46,813 nt of DNA, taken from JAAYCT01 sp964499575. GTDB lineage: Bacteria > Bacillota > Clostridia > Saccharofermentanales > Saccharofermentanaceae. The translations under genes and the position numbers were made by a program. Numbering within the stretch: position 1 is the first letter of the stretch; each line of letters opens with the position of its first letter. Of the stretch, positions 7,482-17,582 are shown piece after piece. The notes beneath the pieces are model-generated. The model had not been told where the DNA came from. It searched no databases and saw nothing but the letters and a program-made list of their open reading frames with translations. Location: assembly GCA_964499575.1 (NCBI GenBank), contig CAZCLK010000014.1, forward strand, positions 1-46,813, read 5' to 3'.

Positions 7482-9014
7482 TCAAGCCGGTAGAAACGAC
7501 CGTCCGGCCAGATAACTGTCGCACGCCCGCGCCGCGGCACGTCCCTCATGGATCGCCCAGACGACAAGACTCTGGCCTCTCCGGGCGTCACCCGCCGCGA
7601 AAACACCGGGGATCTCCGTCGCGTAGGTGCCTTCCCGTGTTTCAATATTGCCGCATCCGTCGCGAGTAAGGCCGGTGTTCTCAAATACTGTGTCCTCCGG
7701 TCCCAGAAAACCCATCGCAAGAAGGACCATATCGGTTTTCATTTCCTTTTCGGTACCGGGGATCGGTCGCGGACGCATCCGTCCGTCCTCGCTCTTTTCC
7801 CATTCCACCCGGGCAGTGAGGACACCGGTCACCCGACCGCTTTTGTTACCCGAAAAAGAAACGGCTGTCGTCCCCCAGATGCGCGGATCCTTTCCGAAGC
7901 GAAAAATCGCCTCCTCCTGTCCGTAGTCCGTTCTGAGGATCCTTCGCCATTGCGGCCAGGGATTGTCGGGGCTTCGTTCCTCGGGCGGCTTCGGCATGAT
8001 CTCCAGTTGCCGGACGCTTTTGGCGCCGTGCCGCAGGCACGTCGCGACGCAATCGGTGCCGGTATCGCCGCCGCCGATGATGATCACGTTTTTCCCGCCG
8101 GCATCGATCGCGCCCGCCGGCGCCCCGGCGACCGGGATTCCGGAGGCGGCGCGGGCGGGTGACGCCGGGGAGCCGGCGGACAAAAGCGCGCGCGTGTTCG
8201 CGGAAAGAAAGTCCATGGCGAAATATATGCCCGATAATTCACGGCCGGGAACCGCAAGATCCCGGGGCTTTCCGGCACCGCAGCAGAAGACGACCGCGTC
8301 GTTTTCGGAAAGAAGCTCCTCGATCGGGATATCGATTCCCGCCGCCACGCCGGTGACAAAACGAATCCCAGACGCCTCCATCAGAGCGATTCTGCGAAGC
8401 ACGACGTTTTTATTGAGTTTCATGTTCGGAATACCGTACATCAGAAGGCCGCCGGGCCGATCGGATTTTTCGTACACCGTGACATGATGGCCCGCATGAT
8501 TCAACTCGTCGGCACAGGCAAGGCCTGCCGGACCCGAGCCGACGACGGCGACGCGCTTATCCGAGCGCGATTCCGGAACAAAAGGTACGACCCAGCCGGA
8601 CTTATAAGCCTTTTCGATGATGTGGCGCTCGTTTTGCTTAATGGCGACCATCGGGTCGTGCATCCCGACGGTGCAGGCGTCCTCACACGGCGCGGGACAA
8701 ACGCTCCCGGTGAATTCCGGGAAGTTATTCGTTTTCAAAAGACGTTCGTACGCCTCCTTAAAACGACCCCGAAACAGGAGTTCGTTCCATTCCGGAATCA
8801 GGTTGTTCAAAGGGCACCCCGACGTCGCTCCGCCGAGCAGGATACCGGTGTGACAGAACGGGATCCCGCAGTCCATACAGCGCGCCGCCTGACGGCGCTG
8901 TTTCTCGTCCGAAAAGGCGCCGTGAAACTCTTCATAATCAAGAAGCCTCTCCCCGGGTGAACGGTCTTCGGGAAGATCTCTCGGGTAGAGCAAAAATCCG
9001 TCGGGTTTTGCCAT
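7482..9014 (-). CDS. gltD: glutamate synthase (NADPH) small subunit
   Basis: Feeds electrons from NAD(P)H through FAD and Fe-S centres to the GltB subunit, which makes glutamate from 2-oxoglutarate and glutamine. The 510 residues carry the N-terminal cysteine clusters CMDCGIPFCHTG, SGCPLNNLIPEW and CPAPCEDAC, an FAD Rossmann motif VVGSGPAGLACADEL near residue 160, an NADPH motif IIGGGDTGTDCVATCL and the C-terminal FAD signature GVFAAGDARRGQSLVVWAI. An in-frame TTG lies two codons upstream; the ATG at 9014, preceded by AAGGAG inside the end of gltB, is preferred. It starts 2 bp after the gltB stop and is the last gene of the glnA operon; no clear terminator follows before the amtB control region. 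Confidence 0.97.
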   Translation of the reverse strand: MAKPDGFLLYPRDLPEDRSPGERLLDYEEFHGAFSDEKQRRQAARCMDCGIPFCHTGILLGGATSGCPLNNLIPEWNELLFRGRFKEAYERLLKTNNFPEFTGSVCPAPCEDACTVGMHDPMVAIKQNERHIIEKAYKSGWVVPFVPESRSDKRVAVVGSGPAGLACADELNHAGHHVTVYEKSDRPGGLLMYGIPNMKLNKNVVLRRIALMEASGIRFVTGVAAGIDIPIEELLSENDAVVFCCGAGKPRDLAVPGRELSGIYFAMDFLSANTRALLSAGSPASPARAASGIPVAGAPAGAIDAGGKNVIIIGGGDTGTDCVATCLRHGAKSVRQLEIMPKPPEERSPDNPWPQWRRILRTDYGQEEAIFRFGKDPRIWGTTAVSFSGNKSGRVTGVLTARVEWEKSEDGRMRPRPIPGTEKEMKTDMVLLAMGFLGPEDTVFENTGLTRDGCGNIETREGTYATEIPGVFAAGDARRGQSLVVWAIHEGRAAARACDSYLAGRSFLPA

Positions 9015-9016
9015 GA

Positions 9017-12000
9017 TCAATGCTCCTTCTTATTTTCCGCGTCCGGCGCGGTACTTTTGTATATTTCCTCAAACGCCGCCATCGCCGCATCCGCCCCTCG
9101 CAGTCCCGCCGCTTCCGCTCCGGCAATCGCCCGAAGCATCTGCTCGTACTCCGTCGGGATAACCCGGACAAAAAGCGCCGCCTGCTCATCAAAATTTCCC
9201 AGGATTGATCTGGCCTTCGGACTGTCCGTGCGGCGATCGTGCTTTTCGATCAACCTGCGAAGCGATTCCGTCTCCTTCGGATCTTCAATACCGCTCAGGC
9301 GGACCATCTCCGTATTGCATCTCTCGCGAAAATCACCCTCGGGGTCATAGACGTACGCGACGCCTCCGGACATCCCCGCCGCGAAGTTACGGCCGGTTTT
9401 TCCCAGAACGACGACGGTTCCTCCGGTCATGTACTCGCAACCGTGATCCCCGCAGCCTTCAACGACCGCGGACGCGCCGCTGTTTCGGACACAGAAGCGT
9501 TCGCCCGCCGTCCCGCGGATAAACGCCTCCCCCGATGTCGCCCCGTAAAGCGCCGTATTTCCGATCGCAACACCGCTATTGTCAGGCCGCGTCGAGCCGG
9601 GATGTCTGCGAACGACGATTCGTCCGCCCGACAAGCCTTTCCCGAGATAATCGTTCGCTTCACCGTTTAAAATCAGCGTCAGTCCGGGCGGGATGAACGC
9701 GCCGAAACTTTGTCCGGCCGAGCCGGTGAACTCCAACCGGATCGTATCGTCCGGGAGTCCATCGCTTCCGAATTTTGCGGTCATCTCGGCGCCCAGTTGG
9801 GTGCCGACGGCGCGATCGACGTTGCGGATCGCGAGCGAGGCCGTTACCGTGCGCTTTTCGAGGAGCGCCTTCTCGCTCAATGGAATCAATATCTGATGGT
9901 CCATCGTATTTTCCAAATGATGCTCCTGCGTACGGGTGCGCCGGGCACTCCGGACGTCGCGCGACGGCGGCGCGAAAAGGAGCTGCGACAGATCGATTTT
10001 AGAGGCTTTTCGATAGGCGATATTGCGAAGCGGGCGTAAAAGATCGGAGCGTCCGATCATCTCGTCCATCGTTCGAAAACCGTGCTCCGCCATGTACTCG
10101 CGCACCTCCGCGGCGATGAACCGCATGAAATTGACGACGTACTCCGGCTTTCCGGTAAAACGCCCCCGGAGCTTGGGATTCTGCGTCGCCACGCCGACCG
10201 GGCAGGTATCGAGATTGCAGACGCGCATCATCACACACCCCAAAGAAACCAGCGGAGCGGTCGCGAATCCGAATTCCTCCGCTCCGAGAAGCGCCGCGAC
10301 GATCACGTCGCGCCCGGTCAGGAGTTTTCCGTCAACCTCGACAGCGATCCGGTCTCTCAGGTTGTTTAAAAGAAGGGTCTGTTGTGTTTCCGCGAGACCC
10401 AGTTCCCAGGGAAGCCCCGCATGCCGGATGCTCGTTCTCGGGGACGCACCGGTCCCCCCGTCATACCCGCTGATGAGGACGACGTCCGCTCTTCCTTTTG
10501 CGACACCCGCCGCGACCGTGCCCACTCCGGCTTCCGAAACCAGTTTGACGCTGACCCGCGCGTATTTATTTGCGTTTTTCAGATCGAAAATCAATTCGGC
10601 AAGATCCTCGATCGAGTAAATATCATGGTGCGGAGGAGGAGAGATCAAGCCGACCCCGGGGGTCGAATGACGCGTTTGCGCGATCCACGGATAGACCTTC
10701 GGTCCGGGCAACTGCCCGCCCTCTCCGGGCTTTGCACCCTGTGCCATCTTGATTTGAAGCTCTTTGGCACTGAAAAGATACGAGGCGGTCACGCCGAAGC
10801 GACCCGAGGCAATCTGTTTGATCGCGCTGTTTTTCGAGTCGCCGTCCGGAAGAATCCGGAAACGCTCGGGATCCTCCCCGCCCTCTCCCGAATTGCTCTT
10901 TCCGCCGAGCCGGTTCATGGCGACGGCGAGCGTCTCGTGCGCCTCTTTACTGATCGAGCCGTAGGACATGGCGCCGGTTTTAAATCGGCGGACGATCCGT
11001 TCGACCGGCTCGACCTCCTCAATCGGAACGGAGTCCTTCGTCGGAACAAACTCCAGAAGTCCGCGCAGAGTGCACGCACTCCGGCTTCTGCCGTTAACCG
11101 TCCGACTGTACTTTCTGAAAAGCTCATAATCTCCGGCGCGAACCGCCTGCTGAAGGAGCACGACCGTCTCCGGATTGATGAGGTGATACTCTCCGTCCCT
11201 GCGCCATTGATAATTGCCGCCGGAAGGAAGTCCCGGATCGACCCGGTTGACGGAAAATGCGGACGCATGGCGCATCGCGGTCTCCTCTGCGATCTCCGCG
11301 AGCCCGATGCCGCCGATCCGGCTTGTCGTATTGGTAAAATAGCGCCCGATCACCTCCGGACCGACACCGAGCGCCTCAAAGTTCTGGGATCCCCGGTAGC
11401 TCTGCATGATTGAGATCCCCATCTTTGAAAGGATCTTGACGATCCCTTTGACGCAGGCCTTCACGTAGTTATCGAGGGCTTTCTCGACCGGAAGGATCAG
11501 CGCCTTGGTCCGAATCTGTTCCTCGATCGTTCGGATCGCAAGATAGGGATGGATCGCCGATGCGCCGAACGCGATCAAAAGAGCCAATTGGTGGGGGTCG
11601 CGCGGTTCTCCGGATTCGAGAATCAGACTGAAATCTTTTCTCCTTCTCTTGCGCGTCATATGCTGATGCAGGCCGGACACAGCCAGAAGCGAGGGGATCG
11701 AACATTTCTTTTCGCATACACCGCGATCCGAAAGGATCAGAAGGTTCGCGCCCTCGTCGAGCGCGTGCTCCGCTTTCTCAAAAAGTCGCTCCAAATGTGC
11801 TTCGAGTACCTCCTGATCCCCGCCGGCGGGATACAGAAGCGACAGCGTCGCGGCGCGAAACCCTTCCGCATCGGCGGACCGGAGAATCGCGGCTTCCGGG
11901 CTGAGAAGTATGGGATGCGGAAGGCAAATCTTGTGCGCATCTTCCGGAACGGGGCGGATTACGTTGCCCTCCGCTCCGAGGCAGACGCTCTCGGAAACGA

Positions 12001-13618
12001 CGATTTTTTCCCGAAGCGCGTCGATCGGCGGGTTGGTCACCTGCGCGAATTGTTGCTGAAAATACTCGAAAAGTAACTGCGGCTTTTCGGAAAGAATTGC
12101 CAGCGGAGTATCGTCGCCCATCGATCCGACGGGCTCGGCGCCTTCTTTTGCCATCGGCAGCAGGGTCAGGCGAAGATCTTCAAGGGTATAGCCGAACGCC
12201 TTCTGAAGGGTCTCGAGCGGCGTTTTCTCCGCCTCTTCGCCCGATTTGGGATTTTCTGCGCCGACCAGGGAATCCGTCGTCGCCGAGAATCGCTCCAGCC
12301 ACTCGCGGTACGGATATTGCCGCGCGAGTTCTTCCTTGATCTCATCATCGCCGAAGATCTGCCCGCGCTCGGTATCGATCACGATCATTTTACCCGGTCT
12401 CAGGCGGTTCTTATGCGCGATCCGCTCCTCCGGGATATTGAGAACGCCGGTCTCGGACGCCAGAATTACGCGGCCGTCCTTCGTGACCATATACCGCGAG
12501 GGCCGTAGTCCGTTACGGTCCAGCAGCGCGCAGATTTTTTTGCCGTCGGTCATCGCCATCGCCGCAGGTCCGTCCCAGGGCTCCATCAGCATACTGTGAT
12601 ACTCGAAAAACGCCTTGCGCTCGTCGCTCAAATCGTCCCGGTGCGACCAGGGCTCGGGGACCATCATCATCGCGGCGTGCTCGATCGGCCGGCCGGACAA
12701 CATCAGGAACTCGAGGCAATTATCGAACATCGCCGAGTCGCTTCCGTTTTCGTTGATGACCGGAAGGATCTTTTCGACCTCATGCTCAAACCATTCCGTC
12801 TCCAGGTGCGATTCGCGGGCGTGCATCGCATTGATATTTCCGCGGATCGTGTTGATCTCACCGTTATGGATCAGGTACCGGTACGGGTGAGCGCGCTCCC
12901 AGCTCGGGAACGTGTTCGTGCTGTATCTCGAATGCACGAGCGCCAGCGCGGACATCAGATCCAGATCGGCGAGATCCATATAGAACGCATCCATCTGAAG
13001 AACCGTCAGCATTCCCTTATAGACGATGGTTCGCGACGAAAGGCTCGCGAAATAGAAGCCCTCCCCGTTCTTTTTCTGAAAGGCCGGTGCCAGTTGCTCG
13101 CACTGCTTACGCATGACGTAGAGAATTCTTTCAAATGCTTCTTCCGTTAAGACCCAATCCGGCCGCTCGAAAAAGAACTGCGCGAAATGAGGCCGGCACT
13201 CCTTTGCCGTCTCTCCGAGGATCGAATCATTGACGGGAAGGTCCCGACGGCAAAGCACCCGGAGCCCCAGTTCGCCCGCGATCCCCAGAATCAGCTTCGC
13301 GCAGGCTTCCCGCGCCTCGGAGATCCGGGGCATAAAAAGCATTCCGACCCCGTATTTTCCGGCTTCCGGTAAATGGACGTCCGTCAATACCTTGCGGAAA
13401 AACCGGTCCGGTAACTGAATGAGAATGCCCGCACCGTCGCCGGTCTTCGGATCGCTTCCGGAGCCGCCGCGATGCTCGAGATTTTTAAGGATCTCCAACC
13501 CGTCGCGGACGATCTCGTGCGATTTTTTTCCGTTGATATCGGCGACGACGGCAATGCCGCACGCGTCGCGTTCAAAATCCGGACGATACAACCCCTGGGC
13601 TTCCGGATATCCGTTCAT
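9017..13618 (-). CDS. gltB: glutamate synthase large subunit
   Basis: Transfers the amide nitrogen of glutamine to 2-oxoglutarate (GOGAT). At 1533 residues it is full length. A short propeptide precedes the catalytic Cys20 (FERDACGIAVV), which would become the N-terminal nucleophile of the class II amidotransferase domain after cleavage; HSRYSTNTFPSW and IHNGEINT follow. The central and FMN domains contain MSYGSISKEAHETLA and GYDGGTGASP; the 3Fe-4S cysteines are in CNLDTCPVGVATQ; the C-terminal beta-helix contains GEAFIRGTAGERF. It starts 15 bp after the pyrG stop and runs into gltD. Together with glnA seven genes upstream in the same operon it completes the GS-GOGAT cycle. Confidence 0.98.
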   Translation of the reverse strand: MNGYPEAQGLYRPDFERDACGIAVVADINGKKSHEIVRDGLEILKNLEHRGGSGSDPKTGDGAGILIQLPDRFFRKVLTDVHLPEAGKYGVGMLFMPRISEAREACAKLILGIAGELGLRVLCRRDLPVNDSILGETAKECRPHFAQFFFERPDWVLTEEAFERILYVMRKQCEQLAPAFQKKNGEGFYFASLSSRTIVYKGMLTVLQMDAFYMDLADLDLMSALALVHSRYSTNTFPSWERAHPYRYLIHNGEINTIRGNINAMHARESHLETEWFEHEVEKILPVINENGSDSAMFDNCLEFLMLSGRPIEHAAMMMVPEPWSHRDDLSDERKAFFEYHSMLMEPWDGPAAMAMTDGKKICALLDRNGLRPSRYMVTKDGRVILASETGVLNIPEERIAHKNRLRPGKMIVIDTERGQIFGDDEIKEELARQYPYREWLERFSATTDSLVGAENPKSGEEAEKTPLETLQKAFGYTLEDLRLTLLPMAKEGAEPVGSMGDDTPLAILSEKPQLLFEYFQQQFAQVTNPPIDALREKIVVSESVCLGAEGNVIRPVPEDAHKICLPHPILLSPEAAILRSADAEGFRAATLSLLYPAGGDQEVLEAHLERLFEKAEHALDEGANLLILSDRGVCEKKCSIPSLLAVSGLHQHMTRKRRRKDFSLILESGEPRDPHQLALLIAFGASAIHPYLAIRTIEEQIRTKALILPVEKALDNYVKACVKGIVKILSKMGISIMQSYRGSQNFEALGVGPEVIGRYFTNTTSRIGGIGLAEIAEETAMRHASAFSVNRVDPGLPSGGNYQWRRDGEYHLINPETVVLLQQAVRAGDYELFRKYSRTVNGRSRSACTLRGLLEFVPTKDSVPIEEVEPVERIVRRFKTGAMSYGSISKEAHETLAVAMNRLGGKSNSGEGGEDPERFRILPDGDSKNSAIKQIASGRFGVTASYLFSAKELQIKMAQGAKPGEGGQLPGPKVYPWIAQTRHSTPGVGLISPPPHHDIYSIEDLAELIFDLKNANKYARVSVKLVSEAGVGTVAAGVAKGRADVVLISGYDGGTGASPRTSIRHAGLPWELGLAETQQTLLLNNLRDRIAVEVDGKLLTGRDVIVAALLGAEEFGFATAPLVSLGCVMMRVCNLDTCPVGVATQNPKLRGRFTGKPEYVVNFMRFIAAEVREYMAEHGFRTMDEMIGRSDLLRPLRNIAYRKASKIDLSQLLFAPPSRDVRSARRTRTQEHHLENTMDHQILIPLSEKALLEKRTVTASLAIRNVDRAVGTQLGAEMTAKFGSDGLPDDTIRLEFTGSAGQSFGAFIPPGLTLILNGEANDYLGKGLSGGRIVVRRHPGSTRPDNSGVAIGNTALYGATSGEAFIRGTAGERFCVRNSGASAVVEGCGDHGCEYMTGGTVVVLGKTGRNFAAGMSGGVAYVYDPEGDFRERCNTEMVRLSGIEDPKETESLRRLIEKHDRRTDSPKARSILGNFDEQAALFVRVIPTEYEQMLRAIAGAEAAGLRGADAAMAAFEEIYKSTAPDAENKKEH

Positions 13619-13633
13619 ATGCTTGTCATCCTC

Positions 13634-15292
13634 TCATTGCGGCCATTCCCGGATCATCGCGGCTCTTACAAAATCCGCGAAAAGCGGGTGTGCCCGGTTC
13701 GGTCTGGATTTGAATTCGGGATGGAACTGGCAGGCGACAAACCACGGATGTTCGGGAAGTTCAATCATCTCGACGATCCTCCCATCCGGCGATACGCCCC
13801 ACATCATCATCCCGGCCTTCTCATACGCTTCGCGGTACTCGTTGTTCACCTCATAGCGGTGCCGGTGCCGCTCGAAAATCATCTCTTCGCCGTATATGCG
13901 AAGAGCGGCGGAGTTTTTCGAGAGGCGACACGGGTATTTACCGAGCCGCATCGTTCCGCCCAGGTTCTCGATGCCGTTCTGGTCCGGCATGAGATCGATG
14001 ACCGGAAACGGTGTATCCGGACAAAGTTCCGCGCTGTTTGCCTCTTTATATTCTAATACATGCCGGGCAAATTCGATCATCGCGATTTGCATGCCCAGGC
14101 AGATCCCGAAATACGGGATGCCGTTCTCGCGCGCGAACCGCGCCGCGGCAATTTTTCCCTCCACACCGCGCGTCCCGAATCCGCCGGGAACAAGGATCCC
14201 GCCGACCCCCTCGAAAATCGCCGGGGCGCTCTGATCCGTCACAGTATCGGACTCCACCCACCGGATCGATACTTTTGTCGAATTATACGCGCCGGCATGC
14301 GTAAGCGCCTCAACCACCGAAAGATACGCGTCGTGAAGCCCCGTGTATTTTCCGACAATGGCGATCGTCGTCGTGCTTTTGGGGCAATTGAGGCTGTGTA
14401 CCAGGTTCGTCCACTCCGAGATGTCGGGCACGCATCGGGAGATCCCGAATTTTCTACAGACGATATCCGCGAAGTGCTGGGCCTCGAGCGCGAGCGGTAC
14501 CTCATACAAGAGCGGCATATCGCGGTTTTCGATCACGCAATCCGCCGGCACATTACAAAAAAGAGCGATCTTCTCTTTGAGGTCCGTCGTCAGCCCCACC
14601 TCGGTCCGGCAGACCAGTATGTCCGGCTGAATGCCGTGGGACAAAACTTCCTTGACCGAATGTTGGGTCGGCTTGGTCTTCTGCTCCTGCGAGGCCGACA
14701 GGTACGGCACCAGCGTCACATGCACGAAAATGCAATTCTCGCGGCCGATATCGCTCGAAAACTGGCGCGCCGCCTCAATAAACGGCAGGGACTCGATGTC
14801 CCCGATCGTTCCGCCGATTTCGATGATGGCGATATCATAGCCTTCCTTGTCGGAGCGCAGGCGCTCCTTGATTTCATTCGTCACATGCGGGATGACCTGG
14901 ACCGTCCCGCCGCGATAATCGCCCCGGCGCTCCTTTGCCAACACCGTATGGTAGATACGCCCGGCGGTCACGTTGGCATTTTGAGATAGATTTTCATCTA
15001 TGAATCGCTCGTAGTGCCCGAGGTCCAGATCGGTCTCCGCTCCGTCGTCCGTTACGAAGACTTCTCCGTGCTGGTACGGGTTCATCGTACCCGGATCGAT
15101 ATTCAGGTAGGGGTCGAATTTTTGCATGGTCACGCGAATGCCTCTGCACTTGAGGAGACGGCCGAGCGAAGCCGCCGTGATGCCTTTCCCGAGCCCGGAA
15201 ACGACGCCGCCGGTCACGAAAATATACTTAACGGGATGAACGGTTTCGTCACACAAGCCTTCGTCGATCTTTATTCTCTCCCCGTCACTCAT
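13634..15292 (-). CDS. pyrG: CTP synthase
   Basis: Aminates UTP to CTP with glutamine and ATP. 552 residues: the synthetase domain starts VKYIFVTGGVVSGLGKGITA and includes EIGGTIGDIESLPF; the class I glutaminase domain follows with GICLGMQ as nucleophile elbow and FHPEFKSRP as His/Glu pair. The family normally begins at the VKYIFVTGG motif, whereas this protein has about 19 extra residues (MSDGERIKIDEG...). The ATG is preceded by a strong GGAGGGG and no internal start exists, so the extension is probably real. It starts 1 bp after dapL. Its place in a glutamine synthetase/glutamate synthase operon fits its glutamine demand. Confidence 0.98.
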   Translation of the reverse strand: MSDGERIKIDEGLCDETVHPVKYIFVTGGVVSGLGKGITAASLGRLLKCRGIRVTMQKFDPYLNIDPGTMNPYQHGEVFVTDDGAETDLDLGHYERFIDENLSQNANVTAGRIYHTVLAKERRGDYRGGTVQVIPHVTNEIKERLRSDKEGYDIAIIEIGGTIGDIESLPFIEAARQFSSDIGRENCIFVHVTLVPYLSASQEQKTKPTQHSVKEVLSHGIQPDILVCRTEVGLTTDLKEKIALFCNVPADCVIENRDMPLLYEVPLALEAQHFADIVCRKFGISRCVPDISEWTNLVHSLNCPKSTTTIAIVGKYTGLHDAYLSVVEALTHAGAYNSTKVSIRWVESDTVTDQSAPAIFEGVGGILVPGGFGTRGVEGKIAAARFARENGIPYFGICLGMQIAMIEFARHVLEYKEANSAELCPDTPFPVIDLMPDQNGIENLGGTMRLGKYPCRLSKNSAALRIYGEEMIFERHRHRYEVNNEYREAYEKAGMMMWGVSPDGRIVEMIELPEHPWFVACQFHPEFKSRPNRAHPLFADFVRAAMIREWPQ

Positions 15293-15293
15293 T

Positions 15294-16547
15294 TTATCCC
15301 CTCCTCGCGTTTCCTTGAATGCCGCCGTCCTTCAGCCGTGCGATTGCCTTTCCCGCATTCTCCCAACTTCCGAACGCCGTAACCCGAAAATATCCTTCGC
15401 CGGCCGCGCCGAACCCGGAGCCGGGGGTAACGACAATGCCGCATTTTTCCAAAAGCTCGTCAAAAAACGCCCACGAGTTCTTCTTCTCCGGCGTCTCGAC
15501 CCACAGATACGGTGCGTTCACACCGCCGCTCACCTTGAATCCGCGCTCCGACAGACCCTGCCGAAGAACACGCGCGTTCTCGAGATAGTAACGTATGACC
15601 CCCTCGGTCTGGCGCCTTCCTACTTTTGAGTAGACGGCCTCGGCCGCCCGTTGCGTAATGTAGGAGACCCCGTTGAACCGGGTCGCCTGTCTTCTCGCCC
15701 ACAGATCCCGAAGTCTCGTCCCGTCCCGCTTAAGATCCGTCGGGATGATCGTATAGCCGCAGCGCACACCCGTGAAGCCGGCGGTTTTCGAGAAACTTCG
15801 AAGTTCGATCGCGCAGGTCCGAGCCCCGTCGATTTCATAGATCGAGTGCGGAAGATCCTCCGTAATATATGCCTCATACGCGGAGTCATAGAGGATGACG
15901 CTGTCCGTCCGGTTTGCGTAATCGACCCAGGCCTTGAGCGCATCCCGGTCGATTGCTGTTCCGGTCGGATTGTTCGGAAAACAAAGAAAGATCACTCCGC
16001 GAAAAGCATCGCCCGCGCCCGCGTCGGGCACCGTCGGCAGGAATCCGCCCGTCGCATCGCATCGATACGTATCTATGTGATTAAACGATCCGGTTTTCTC
16101 ATCGAATACCCCGCCTCTTCCGGACATCACCGCAGCGTCGACATAAACCGGATAGACCGGATCGCAAACCGCGATCGACGTATCCTCCGAAAACAGGTCG
16201 AGGATGCCGGACGAATCACTTTTACAGCCGTCGTTTACGAATACCTCGTCCTCCGTGACGGTCACTCCTCTTTTCGCGTAGTCGTTTTCGATGATCGCGC
16301 GGACCAGAAAATCATATCCGAAATACGGTCCGTATCCCCGAAAAGTATCCTCCCGGCTCATCTCGTCGACCGCCCCGTGCATCGCCCGGATGACCTCCGG
16401 TACCAGCGGCTGGGTCACGTCTCCGATCCCCAATCGTATCAATTCTTTCCCGGGGTGACGGCTTTGATACTCCTCGGTCCTTTTGGCGATTTCCGCAAAC
16501 AAATACCCGCCGCGCAGTCTGCCGAAATACGGATTGATTCCGATCAT
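15294..16547 (-). CDS. dapL: LL-diaminopimelate aminotransferase
   Basis: Pyridoxal-phosphate enzyme that converts tetrahydrodipicolinate directly to LL-diaminopimelate using glutamate as amino donor, bypassing the acylated intermediates of lysine and peptidoglycan precursor synthesis. 417 residues, typical length. It starts MIGINPYFGRLRGGYLF, typical of DapL, and contains FVNDGCKSDSSGI and CFPNNPTGTA; the Schiff-base lysine lies in RSFSKTAGFTGVRCGY. GGGAGG precedes the ATG. dapF, the next enzyme in the pathway, is 151 bp upstream in the same operon, so the pair delivers meso-DAP from tetrahydrodipicolinate. The glutamate dependence explains its company with gltBD. Confidence 0.95.
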   Translation of the reverse strand: MIGINPYFGRLRGGYLFAEIAKRTEEYQSRHPGKELIRLGIGDVTQPLVPEVIRAMHGAVDEMSREDTFRGYGPYFGYDFLVRAIIENDYAKRGVTVTEDEVFVNDGCKSDSSGILDLFSEDTSIAVCDPVYPVYVDAAVMSGRGGVFDEKTGSFNHIDTYRCDATGGFLPTVPDAGAGDAFRGVIFLCFPNNPTGTAIDRDALKAWVDYANRTDSVILYDSAYEAYITEDLPHSIYEIDGARTCAIELRSFSKTAGFTGVRCGYTIIPTDLKRDGTRLRDLWARRQATRFNGVSYITQRAAEAVYSKVGRRQTEGVIRYYLENARVLRQGLSERGFKVSGGVNAPYLWVETPEKKNSWAFFDELLEKCGIVVTPGSGFGAAGEGYFRVTAFGSWENAGKAIARLKDGGIQGNARRG

Positions 16548-16567
16548 ATTTCCTCCCTCGGATGAAC

Positions 16568-16629
16568 GCGCCCCTTCGTCGGACGCTCATCTGCTTTTTT
16601 GTCGCGCCCCTTCGTCGGACGCTCATCTG
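16568..16629. repeat. 26-bp direct repeat, two copies, between dapF and dapL
   Basis: Copies at 16568-16593 and 16604-16629 are identical, with a 36-bp period. They lie in the only sizeable gap (151 bp) of the operon. Each can partly fold (minus strand GATGAGCG against CGCGTTCATC). Their role is unknown. Confidence 0.75.
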
Positions 16630-16698
16630 TCCCGTATTCGCGTATCCGCGTATTCGATTATTCTCGTACCCGGTCTTCGGGTGCAGGATCATTGTTGC

Positions 16699-17571
16699 TT
16701 ATTTTGCGAGCTCTACGGGATCGAACTCGACTTCGCCGTCAAATACGAATTCCGCCGGTCCGACCATCGTGATCTCTTCGGTATCCGGATCCCAATAGAT
16801 ATTCAGGGAGCCTCCGTTCAGCACAACTTCGACTTTTCGGGCGGACAGCCCGATCGTAACCGCCGCCGCGACGGTCGCGCACGCTCCGGTCCCGCAAGCC
16901 ATCGTTTCTCCGGAGCCTCTTTCCCAAACGCGCATCCGGATTTTTTGGCGGTCCAGAATCTCGGCGAATTCGGTATTCACGCCCTCCGGAAATAAGCGGT
17001 GTTTCTCAAATTCCGGTCCGATTCCGGAAATGTCCAATCGATCGACATCCTTGGTAAAAATCACCGCGTGCGGATTTCCCATCGAGACCGCCGTTACATT
17101 ATAAAGGCTTCCCGCCGCGTTGATTGCCTCATTGATCATGACCCCGCTTGCGCGATTCACGGGGATGTCTTTTGTGCGAAACGAGGGCTTACCCATATTG
17201 ACACTGGCGTAAAACTTGCCGAATTCATCGACGCCGGTCGATATGACGCGAATGCCGGACAGCGTCTCGACTTCGACTTCCTTTTTGGGGGTCAATCCCC
17301 GCTCGATCACATACCGGGTCAGGCAGCGAATTCCGTTCCCGCACATCCTGCCTTGCGATCCGTCCGCGTTGAGCATTTCCATGCGGAAGTCCGCCTTTTC
17401 GGACGGTCGGATGACGATGACCCCGTCACTGCCGATCCCGAAGTGCCGGTCGGAGAATCGTTTGGCGAATTCTTCCGCTCCGCGGCCCTCAAAATGATCC
17501 GTTTTTGTACAGTCCACGTAGAGGTAATCGTTTCCGATCCCCTGCATTTTGGTAAACGGTATACGCTTCAT
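16699..17571 (-). CDS. dapF: diaminopimelate epimerase
   Basis: Converts LL- to meso-diaminopimelate for lysine and cell-wall peptide synthesis, without a cofactor, by a two-cysteine mechanism. Both catalytic cysteines are visible: RMCGNGIRCLTRY near residue 80 and ACGTGACATVAAA near residue 220. The start MKRIPFTKMQGIGNDYLYVD is canonical; 290 residues is slightly above the usual 275. It sits 11 bp after the ANTAR regulator and upstream of dapL in the glnA operon. Confidence 0.97.
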   Translation of the reverse strand: MKRIPFTKMQGIGNDYLYVDCTKTDHFEGRGAEEFAKRFSDRHFGIGSDGVIVIRPSEKADFRMEMLNADGSQGRMCGNGIRCLTRYVIERGLTPKKEVEVETLSGIRVISTGVDEFGKFYASVNMGKPSFRTKDIPVNRASGVMINEAINAAGSLYNVTAVSMGNPHAVIFTKDVDRLDISGIGPEFEKHRLFPEGVNTEFAEILDRQKIRMRVWERGSGETMACGTGACATVAAAVTIGLSARKVEVVLNGGSLNIYWDPDTEEITMVGPAEFVFDGEVEFDPVELAK

Positions 17572-17582
17572 GTTTTTTTTCC

